Below are positions 26,378-31,968 of a DNA stretch of 64,000 nt, piece after piece. The position numbers were made by a program, and so were the translations under genes. The notes beneath the pieces were generated by a model. The model saw nothing but the letters and a program-made list of their open reading frames with translations. It was not told where the DNA came from and ran no database searches. Position 1 is the stretch's first letter. The number at the start of each line of letters is the position of its first letter. Origin of the DNA: Paractinoplanes deccanensis (GTDB taxonomy: Bacteria > Actinomycetota > Actinomycetes > Mycobacteriales > Micromonosporaceae); assembly GCF_016862115.1 (NCBI RefSeq), contig NZ_BOMI01000067.1, forward strand, positions 62,001-126,000, read 5' to 3'.

Positions 26378-27301
26378 TTGACCACGCTCATCGAGAAGTC
26401 GTCCGCCCGGTCGCGCAGCCGCGCGGCCGGGCCGGCCGGCAAGCGCGCCAAGAGCCCGTACCCGCACTGGTTCTACCTGCCGGCGGCGGTGGTCTACGCC
26501 GTCCTGTTCATCGTGCCGACGGTGACGTCGTTCTACTTCAGCATGACCCGCTGGACGCTGTTCGACTCGAAGTTCATCGGGTTCGACAACTACGTCACGT
26601 TCTTCCAGGAGCCGGCGCTCGTCTCCGGCCTCACCCACACGATCGTCTACGCGGTGGTGACGTCCGGGCTGAAAGTGGTGCTCGGCCTGCTGCTGGCCAT
26701 CCTGCTGACGTCCCAGATCATCGGGCGCGGCTACCTGCGCTCGGTGGTGTTCTTCCCGGTGCTGGTCAGCACGATCGGCGTGGGCCTGACGTTCACGATC
26801 CTGATGGACCCGGAACAGGGCCTGATCAACGAGTCGCTGGCGCTGATCGGCATCGACGGCCCAGGCTGGCTGACCGACCCGTCGTACGCGCTGCTGTCGG
26901 TGGCCCTGGTCGACGTCTGGAAAGGCGTCGGGCTGGCGACCCTGATCTACATCGCCGGCATCGTGTCGATCCCGCAGGAGTACTTCGAGGCGGCCCGCGT
27001 CGACGGCGCCTCGTCGTGGCAGAACTTCTGGCGGATCATCCTGCCGCTGGCCCGGCCGGCGACGTTCACGGTGATCCTGCTGTCGCTGATCGGCGGCCTG
27101 CGCTCGTTCGACCTGATCTGGGCGATGACCCGCGGCGGTCCCGGCTTCACCTCGGACGTGATCGCGTCGGTGATCTACAAGCAGTACCAGGCGGGCTTCT
27201 ACGGACTGTCGACGGCCGGCAACGTGGTGCTGTTCCTGCTGGTCACGGCGATCATCTTCCCGCTGTCGCGGTACCTGAACAAGAAGGAGGTGGACCTGTG
27301 A
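26378..27301 (+). CDS. Sugar ABC transporter permease (MalF/UgpA type)
   Basis: A 307-residue inner-membrane permease with about six transmembrane helices. It has the EAA loop EYFEAARVDGASSWQNFWRIILPLARP that docks the ATPase. It starts with TTG at 26378, 6 nt after the binding-protein gene. It pairs with the next permease, whose start overlaps its stop. Confidence 0.93.
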   Translation: MTTLIEKSSARSRSRAAGPAGKRAKSPYPHWFYLPAAVVYAVLFIVPTVTSFYFSMTRWTLFDSKFIGFDNYVTFFQEPALVSGLTHTIVYAVVTSGLKVVLGLLLAILLTSQIIGRGYLRSVVFFPVLVSTIGVGLTFTILMDPEQGLINESLALIGIDGPGWLTDPSYALLSVALVDVWKGVGLATLIYIAGIVSIPQEYFEAARVDGASSWQNFWRIILPLARPATFTVILLSLIGGLRSFDLIWAMTRGGPGFTSDVIASVIYKQYQAGFYGLSTAGNVVLFLLVTAIIFPLSRYLNKKEVDL

Positions 27302-28164
27302 CCGCGGTGGCCTCCTCCACTCCCAGCCCCGTGTCGCGCCGCCCGCGGAAGAACCTGGTGCTGAGCGTCGTCGCGATCCTGCTGTCGGTCGTGGTGTTCC
27401 TGGTGCCGTTCGCGTTCATCCTGCTGACCGCGGTGAAGTCCCGGCAGCAGGCGTCGCGGCTGGACTTCTCGTGGCCGACCCAGTTCCAGTTCGTGCAGAA
27501 CTTCCTGGACGTGGTGCAGGCCCGCGACTACATGCTGATCATCGCCTTCATCAACAGCACGATCCTGACGGTCGCCAGCGTCTCGATCCTGGTGGTGCTG
27601 TCGGCGATGGTGGCGTTCGTCCTCCAGCGCCGCCGCACCCGCTGGACCGGCCTGATCAACTTCCTGGTCCTCTCCGGCCTGATCATCCCGCCGGCCGTCG
27701 TGCCGACGATCTGGGTGCTGGAGAAGTTCGGGCTCTTCCGCACGATGCCCGGCCTGATCCTGGTGGAGGTGGCGTTCGGGCTGTCGTTCTGCGTGCTGCT
27801 CTTCCGCGCCTTCATCGCCACGATCCCCCGCGAGCTCGACGAGGCCGCGGTCATCGACGGCGCGGGCCCGCTCAGGCTGTTCTTCCGGGTGATCCTGCCG
27901 CTGTTGCGCTCGGTCATCATCACGGTGGTGGTCGTGCAGTCGGTGACCATTTTCAACGACTTCGTGAACCCGCTGTACTTCCTGCCGGGCGACCAGAACG
28001 CCACCGTGCAGCTCACCCTCTACAACTTCTCGTCGGCCTATTCGACCCAGTACAACCTGCTGTTCATGGACATCCTCCTGATCACCATCCCACCCCTCAT
28101 CATGTTCCTGTTCTTCAACAAGCGCATAGTCGCCGGCATGACCGCCGGCGCCGTGAAAGGCTGA
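27298..28164 (+). CDS. Sugar ABC transporter permease (MalG/UgpE type)
   Basis: A 288-residue permease with six predicted membrane helices and the EAA loop ELDEAAVIDGAGPLRLFFRVILPLLRS. Its GTG overlaps the TGA of the preceding permease (GTGA), and AAGGAGG lies upstream, so expression is coupled. This is the last gene of the rhamnoside operon; a hairpin at 28396 may terminate it after a long repeat-rich trailer. Confidence 0.93.
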   Translation: MTAVASSTPSPVSRRPRKNLVLSVVAILLSVVVFLVPFAFILLTAVKSRQQASRLDFSWPTQFQFVQNFLDVVQARDYMLIIAFINSTILTVASVSILVVLSAMVAFVLQRRRTRWTGLINFLVLSGLIIPPAVVPTIWVLEKFGLFRTMPGLILVEVAFGLSFCVLLFRAFIATIPRELDEAAVIDGAGPLRLFFRVILPLLRSVIITVVVVQSVTIFNDFVNPLYFLPGDQNATVQLTLYNFSSAYSTQYNLLFMDILLITIPPLIMFLFFNKRIVAGMTAGAVKG

Positions 28165-28208
28165 GGCTCTTTCCCCCTCCGTTTCTCTCCTCCGTGCCAT
28201 TCCCGTCC

Positions 28209-28390
28209 CCCCTCCGCCCCGCCTTGCCGCTTGCCTCCCTTTTCGCCCCCGCCTTGCCGTCTGCCTTCCTTCTCCGCCCCCGCCTTGCCGTCCGTCTTCC
28301 TTCTCCGCCCACCCGCCTTGCCGTCTGCCCGCCTTGCCGTCTGCCCGCCTTGCCGTCTGCCTTCCTTCTCCGTCTCCGCCTTCGTCGTTT
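28209..28390. repeat. Pyrimidine-rich tandem repeats downstream of the rhamnoside operon
   Basis: The plus strand is almost purely C/T with regularly placed GCCTTGCCG cores. A 17-bp unit (CGCCTTGCCGTCTGCCC) repeats about three times near 28312-28362, and a longer version with TTCCTTCTCCGCC spacers precedes it. No reading frame looks real. Such strand-asymmetric tracts can form triplex or other non-B structures, but no function is evident. Confidence 0.75.
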
Positions 28391-28395
28391 GCCGC

Positions 28396-28425
28396 GCCGC
28401 GCCGGGCCCCTTGGTCCGGCGCGGC
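28396..28425 (+). terminator. Strong hairpin, terminator candidate
   Basis: GCCGCGCCGGGCC (28396-28408) pairs with GGTCCGGCGCGGC (28413-28425) over a 4-nt CCTT loop, with one G-T wobble, followed by TGGTTATTCG. It is the first strong hairpin after the rhamnoside operon. Confidence 0.65.
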
Positions 28426-28449
28426 TGGTTATTCGATTGAGAGCGGTGC

Positions 28450-28476
28450 GGGTGGTCCCTAATGTAGGGATCACCC
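28450..28476. other. 11-bp hairpin upstream of the tRNA pair
   Basis: GGGTGGTCCCT (28450-28460) and AGGGATCACCC (28466-28476) pair over the loop AATGT, with one G-T wobble. A T-arm-like sequence GCAGG-TCTGATT-CCTAC follows at 28484-28500. No D arm can be formed, so I do not call this a tRNA. It could be a decayed tRNA or an RNA processing/attenuation structure. Confidence 0.45.
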
Positions 28477-28530
28477 CAGCGGTGCAGGTCTGATTCCTAC
28501 CCGTTCGGGGCAGGGCTTTCTTTTGTTTTT

Positions 28531-28602
28531 CCGGAGCGGGGGAGACGGCAACCCGCGCGCCTTGGGAGCGTGAGACACCCCGTTCGACTCGGGGGCTCCG
28601 GA
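28531..28602 (+). tRNA. tRNA-Pro (anticodon TGG), non-standard
   Basis: The acceptor stem CCGGAGC/GCTCCGG is perfect with C1-G72 and A73, which are proline identity features. The D arm has a 3-bp GGG/CCC stem and a loop containing GG. The anticodon arm CGCGC-CTTGGGA-GCGTG gives anticodon TGG with T33. The T arm CCCCG-TTCGACT-CGGGG is perfect. CCA is not encoded. The short D stem makes it look like an accessory rather than a housekeeping tRNA. Confidence 0.75.
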
Positions 28603-28616
28603 CAATTACATAGTGG

Positions 28617-28690
28617 CGCCCGTGAGGCTGAGGCAGGGAGACCGCCGGACTCTCGATCCGGAAGACCGGGTTCAACCCCCGGACGGGCGA
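28617..28690 (+). tRNA. tRNA with anticodon CTC (Glu), degenerate D arm
   Basis: The acceptor stem CGCCCGT/ACGGGCG is perfect, with A73. The anticodon arm CCGGA-CTCTCGA-TCCGG gives CTC with T33, reading Glu GAG codons. The T arm CCGGG-TTCAACC-CCCGG is perfect. The D stem (GGCT/GACC) makes only two Watson-Crick pairs. It lies 14 nt after the Pro tRNA, so both are probably one transcript. C1-G72 is unusual for a glutamate tRNA, so charging specificity is uncertain. Confidence 0.65.
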
Positions 28691-28721
28691 CGGTTCCCTT
28701 TGGCAGATTCGGAGAATCGAC

Positions 28722-29165
28722 GTGAACGACGTGCTGGTGATAAACGCGGATCTGGGCCCGCTGCACCGGGTCAGCCTGCGGCACGCCGTCCGCATGCTGG
28801 TGCGGCAGGTGGCCGAGGTCCACGAGTCCCGACCCGACGCGGTGATCGGCGTCTGGCCCGTGCCCACCGTTGTGCGCCTGGTGTCGTACGTCGTCACCCG
28901 CTGGCGGCACAGCCGCGGCCCGGCCTGGTCCCGCGCCGGCGTCCTGACCCGCGACGGCCGCCGCTGCGCCTACTGCGGCCGAGCCGCTTCCACCATCGAC
29001 CACGTCCTGCCCCGCTCGCGCGGCGGCGCCAACTCCTGGACCAACACGGTCGCCGCCTGCGGCGGCTGCAACCAGCGCAAGGGTGACCGCACCCCCGCGG
29101 AGGCCCACATGCCCCTCCGGGTGAGCCCCAGACCCCCGACGTGGGCAGCCTTCGCCGCGCTGTAA
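28722..29165 (+). CDS. HNH endonuclease
   Basis: A 147-residue nuclease of the widespread actinobacterial HNH family. The N-terminal half (NADLGPLHRVSLRHAVRMLVRQVAEVHE) is the usual helical region. The HNH core is RDGRRCAYCGRAASTIDHVLPRSRGGANSWTNTVAACGGCNQRKGDRTP, with two zinc CxxC pairs (CAYC and CGGC) and the catalytic D-H. The GTG at 28722 has GGAGA upstream. It lies directly between unusual tRNA genes (28531-28690 and 29281-29353), the sort of setting used by homing or mobile endonucleases. The DNA target is unknown. Confidence 0.9.
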   Translation: MNDVLVINADLGPLHRVSLRHAVRMLVRQVAEVHESRPDAVIGVWPVPTVVRLVSYVVTRWRHSRGPAWSRAGVLTRDGRRCAYCGRAASTIDHVLPRSRGGANSWTNTVAACGGCNQRKGDRTPAEAHMPLRVSPRPPTWAAFAAL

Positions 29166-29166
29166 C

Positions 29167-29212
29167 GGACGGCCGGCGGGCCACCACACCACACCACACC
29201 CGCCGGCCGTCC
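29167..29212 (+). terminator. Terminator of the HNH gene
   Basis: GGACGGCCGGCGGG (29167-29180) pairs perfectly with CCCGCCGGCCGTCC (29199-29212) over an 18-nt loop made of CCA/ACA repeats, starting 2 nt after the HNH stop codon. A very similar stem (GGACGGCCGGCGG) terminates the cutinase gene at 50322. Confidence 0.75.
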
Positions 29213-29280
29213 CTCCCACGCCCGCCTACCAGCCGCCCTCTTTTTCGGGATCGCCCCCACCCCTCCGCCTCCACCAATCC

Positions 29281-29353
29281 GCCCTCGTAGCCCAACGGCA
29301 GAGGCACGACGTCGAGAACGTCGGTAGTGCGCGTTCGAATCGCGCCGAGGGCA
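29281..29353 (+). tRNA. tRNA-like gene, anticodon GAG, isotype uncertain
   Basis: The acceptor stem GCCCTCG/CGAGGGC and the T arm GCGCG-TTCGAAT-CGCGC are perfect, with A73. The D arm GCCC...AGGC has three pairs and the AACGGCAG loop. The anticodon stem CGACG/CGTCG closes the loop TCGAGAA, so positions 34-36 are GAG but position 33 is C instead of the near-universal T. GAG would read a leucine codon, yet the long variable arm of leucine tRNAs is missing. It may be a decayed or specialised tRNA. CCA is not encoded. Confidence 0.6.
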
Positions 29354-29448
29354 CCGCCCTGTCTCAGGAAACCGACAGCGAAGTCACAGTTGGTGCTCGA
29401 CAGCGCCACGTACCGTTGATGGTCACCAGGCAGGGAGGCTTGACACTC

Positions 29449-29841
29449 ATGAGCGGTGGATTCAAACGGTTCGTCCTTTCGATGGTCGCGTCGAAACTCC
29501 AGAAGCGCGCCCACGGAGGCGGCCACAACGCGGTCGTCGACGGCATGCTGCGCGAGGTGAACCACCGAATCGCCCGCAGCCAGGGCCACCACGGCCACCC
29601 CGGCGCATACGGTCACCCGGGCGCATACGGTCACCCGGGCGCATACGGTCACCCGGGCGCATACGGCCAGCCGGGCGCATACGGCCAGCCGGGCGCGTAT
29701 GGCCACCCGGGCGTCTACCCCGGCGGCTACGGTCACCACGGCCACTACCGCCAGGCCGGCCCCTACGGCTACCACGGCCACTACCGTCATCACGGCCACT
29801 ACCGCCACCACGGCCACTACCGCCGTCGCCGCTGGTTCTGA
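29449..29841 (+). CDS. Small Gly/His/Tyr/Pro-rich repeat protein
   Basis: A 130-residue protein of no known family. Residues 1-48 are an ordinary amphipathic helical segment (FKRFVLSMVASKLQKRA, NAVVDGMLREVNHRIARS). The rest is low complexity: seven G-H/Q-P-G-A-Y hexapeptides, then three H-H/Y-H-G-H-Y-R units, ending RRRRWF. The His and Tyr content suggests metal binding or self-association, but this is inference. There is no signal peptide. GGGAGG lies 10 nt before the ATG, and an in-frame TTG at 29440 is an alternative start. Confidence 0.7.
   Translation: MSGGFKRFVLSMVASKLQKRAHGGGHNAVVDGMLREVNHRIARSQGHHGHPGAYGHPGAYGHPGAYGHPGAYGQPGAYGQPGAYGHPGVYPGGYGHHGHYRQAGPYGYHGHYRHHGHYRHHGHYRRRRWF
29593..29718 (+). 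repeat. Seven 18-bp tandem repeats encoding GHPGAY
   Basis: Units of 18 bp start at 29593 and repeat without gaps to 29718 (consensus GGTCACCCGGGCGCATAC). Units 2-4 are identical, and units 5 and 6 carry CAG for CAC (His to Gln). This is a site prone to slippage, so copy number is likely to vary between strains without breaking the frame. Confidence 0.92.
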
Positions 29842-29918
29842 CCGACGCTTCTGACCGACACCCCAGCCCGGGTCGTGGCCGGTAGCCTGGCGCGGCGCAC
29901 CCCGGCAACCCACTCACC

Positions 29919-29948
29919 GATCCCGGCGCCCACCGATGCGCCGGGATC
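29919..29948. terminator. Bidirectional terminator hairpin
   Basis: GATCCCGGCG (29919-29928) and CGCCGGGATC (29939-29948) pair perfectly over a 10-nt loop between the convergent repeat-protein and DUF1905 genes. Confidence 0.7.
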
Positions 29949-29962
29949 GTGCGTCGCGCGTG

Positions 29963-30265
29963 TCAGAGGTCCAGCAGCTCGACCGTGACCGCGGCCGTGT
30001 CGCCCGGCTCCAGCTTCTGCGCCTTGCGGATCGCCCGCTTGATCGGCAGGACAAAGGCTCCCTTCTGACTGTCCGGAAAGATCGAGGTCGTCCACGTGCT
30101 GCTGCCCACGGAGGCACGCACCCGCAGCGATCCGAACCCCCGCCGTATGCCCTCGGTCAGATCGCGGATCTCGTCGGACGCGTCAACCGGCAGGGTGACG
30201 AACGTCCAGCTCTCGTCCTTGCGCGCGTCCCAGATCCACAGCTCACTCTCGAAGTCCACCTGCAC
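29963..30265 (-). CDS. DUF1905 domain-containing protein
   Basis: A 100-residue protein that matches the DUF1905 fold almost end to end: VDFESELWIWDARKDESWTFVTLPVDASDEIRDL, GFGSLRVRASVGSSTWTTSIFPDSQKGAFVLPIKRAIRKAQKLEPGDTAAVTVEL. The role of the family is not established. The GTG at 30265 is the likely start; no strong ribosome binding site is seen. The region upstream is the 22-bp repeat array. Confidence 0.88.
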   Translation of the reverse strand: MQVDFESELWIWDARKDESWTFVTLPVDASDEIRDLTEGIRRGFGSLRVRASVGSSTWTTSIFPDSQKGAFVLPIKRAIRKAQKLEPGDTAAVTVELLDL

Positions 30266-30300
30266 GCCCCGAGCATGGCACGGGGGTACGACATCTTCCG

Positions 30301-30380
30301 CCGCGCGCCCGCCGCGTGACCGCCGCGCGCCCGCCGCGTGACCGCCGCGCGCCCGCCGCGTGACCGCCGCGCGCCCGCCA
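30301..30380. repeat. 22-bp tandem repeats upstream of the DUF1905 gene
   Basis: CCGCGCGCCCGCCGCGTGACCG is repeated at 30301, 30323 and 30345, with a partial fourth copy at 30367. Degenerate CCGTCGGG / CGTGACCG pieces continue to about 30430. The array sits in the intergenic region between the DUF1905 and MerR genes. No reading frame is convincing here. Confidence 0.9.
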
Positions 30381-30486
30381 GCCGGGTGACCGTCGGGCCC
30401 TCGACCGTCGGGTCGCGTGACCGTCACGCCGCGCGAGCCCCAGCCCGCGCGAGCCCCGGCCGCGCGAGCGTCACCACGCCGGATCC

Positions 30487-30831
30487 CTAACCGACGCGGT
30501 ACTGCTCCACGAGCCCGGCGAGGATGGCGCGGGTCCGGTGCAGGTCCTCGATCTGGGCCTCGACCCGTTCGAGCTCGGCGGTGAGGCGTTCCGCCAGCCA
30601 CGGCGTACGGATGGCCTCGTTGTTGATGCACGGCAGCACGTCCTGGATGGTGGCGCTGTTGAGCCCGGCCGAGAGCAGCGACTGGATCAGCCGGACCCGC
30701 TCGACCGCCGTCTCGGGGTAGTGCCGCTGGCCGCCGCCGCTTCGTGAGCTGGTCAGCAGCCCCTGGTCCTCGTAGTAGCGCAGGGAGCGCGGACTGGCGC
30801 CGGTCGCCGCGGAGAGGTCGCCGATACGCAT
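30487..30831 (-). CDS. MerR-family transcriptional regulator
   Basis: A 114-residue regulator. The winged HTH begins at residue 1 (MRIGDLSAATGASPRSLRYYEDQGLL), followed by a dimerisation coiled coil (LAERLTAELERVEAQIEDLHRTRAILAGLVEQY). The effector region is short with a single cysteine (PCINNE), so the inducer is unlikely to be a classic metal site. It diverges from the old-yellow-enzyme gene and probably controls it through the operator at 30845-30868. Confidence 0.92.
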   Translation of the reverse strand: MRIGDLSAATGASPRSLRYYEDQGLLTSSRSGGGQRHYPETAVERVRLIQSLLSAGLNSATIQDVLPCINNEAIRTPWLAERLTAELERVEAQIEDLHRTRAILAGLVEQYRVG

Positions 30832-30844
30832 CTCGAAATCTCCT

Positions 30845-30877
30845 CTTGACCCTCACATGGGTGTCAAGTTTTACCGT
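30845..30877 (+). promoter_or_regulatory. MerR-type operator and promoter of the old-yellow-enzyme gene
   Basis: CTTGAC (30845-30850) and GTCAAG (30863-30868) form a dyad that lies within the long spacer between -35 TTGACC (30846-30851) and -10 TACCGT (30872-30877). A 19-20 bp spacer carrying a dyad is the hallmark of MerR-regulated promoters. The ATG at 30884 lies 7 nt after the -10, so the mRNA is probably leaderless. Confidence 0.8.
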
Positions 30878-30883
30878 GGCTGC

Positions 30884-31927
30884 ATGATGACCACAAGCGC
30901 TCTGATCGAGCCGGTCTCGCTGGCCGGCCTACCGTTGACCAGTCAGTTCGTGATGGCGCCGATGACGCGCGCGCAGTCGCCCTGCGGACAGCCCACCGAG
31001 CGGACCGCCGCCTACTACCGGCGGCGCGCCGAGAACGGCGTCGGGTTGATCATCACCGAGGGTGTGCTGATCGATCACCCGTCGGCGGGGCACGAGACGG
31101 ACGTGCCGCGCATGCACGAGGCCGGCTGGCGGCGCGTCACGGACGAGGTGCACGCGGCCGGCGGCAAGATCGCGGCGCAGCTCTGGCATCTCGGCAGCCA
31201 ACGCGAGCCCGTCGACGGCGTGCTCGCCTGGACGCCGTCGGCGGTGCCCGAGCCGGGCCGCCCCGCGACCCATGCCATGGCCGGCCGCGATTTCCCGGTG
31301 CTTCTCGACGCGTACGCCCGAGCCGCCCGCGCCGCGGTGAGCGCGGGTTTCGACGCGGTCGAGATCCACGCGGCCCACGGTTATCTGCTCGACGAGTTCC
31401 TGTGGCCGTTCACGAACCGCCGGACCGATCGCTACGGCACCGACCGGGCGGCGTTCCCGGCCGAGGTGATCCGGGCGGTCCGTGCGGAGATTCCCTCCTC
31501 GATGCCGCTGATCGTCCGGTTCTCCCAGTTCAAGGAGCGCGACTACGCGGCCCGGATCGCCGAGACGCCGGACGAGCTGGGCGAGATTCTCACCTCCTTC
31601 GCGAGCGCCGGCGCCGACGTGCTGCACGCCTCGCAGCGCCGCTTCTGGGAGCCGGCGTTCGAGGGCAGCCCGCTCAACCTGGCCGGCTGGGCCAAGCGGC
31701 TCACCGGCCTGCCCTCGATCACCGTCGGCTCCGTCGGCCTGACCCGCGATTTCGTCGGCTCGGGCCGCATGACCGAGCTGATCGAGCGGCGCCGCCGCGG
31801 CGAGTACGACCTGATCGCCCTGGGCCGGGTCCTGCTGGGCAACCCGGCGTGGGTGCGCCTGGCCGACGAGGGCCGGCTCGCCGAGATCAACGACTACCGG
31901 AAGACGGATGAGGACCAGTACTGGTGA
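30884..31927 (+). CDS. Old yellow enzyme family ene-reductase (NADH:flavin oxidoreductase)
   Basis: A 347-residue FMN-dependent ene-reductase. Family segments include FVMAPMTRAQSPCGQPT, GLIITEGVLIDHPSAGH, AAQLWHLGSQ, AVEIHAAHGYLLDEFLWPFTNRRTDRYG and the phosphate-binding DLIALGRVLLGNPAWV. It reduces activated double bonds of quinones or enones, often in electrophile stress, consistent with control by the divergent MerR protein. It has no ribosome binding site, in agreement with a leaderless start at the tandem ATGs 30884/30887. Confidence 0.93.
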   Translation: MMTTSALIEPVSLAGLPLTSQFVMAPMTRAQSPCGQPTERTAAYYRRRAENGVGLIITEGVLIDHPSAGHETDVPRMHEAGWRRVTDEVHAAGGKIAAQLWHLGSQREPVDGVLAWTPSAVPEPGRPATHAMAGRDFPVLLDAYARAARAAVSAGFDAVEIHAAHGYLLDEFLWPFTNRRTDRYGTDRAAFPAEVIRAVRAEIPSSMPLIVRFSQFKERDYAARIAETPDELGEILTSFASAGADVLHASQRRFWEPAFEGSPLNLAGWAKRLTGLPSITVGSVGLTRDFVGSGRMTELIERRRRGEYDLIALGRVLLGNPAWVRLADEGRLAEINDYRKTDEDQYW

Positions 31928-31968
31928 TTCTCCGGCGAACGTGAGCGCCAGTTGGTGAAATGTGATGC

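Noticed and set aside
28440..28508. Possible fourth tRNA (acceptor AGAGCGG/CCGTTCG, T-arm-like GCAGG-TCTGATT-CCTAC)
   Set aside because: No D arm fits, the hairpin loop lacks T33 in any 7-nt arrangement, and the acceptor has a mismatch. Recorded only as a hairpin.
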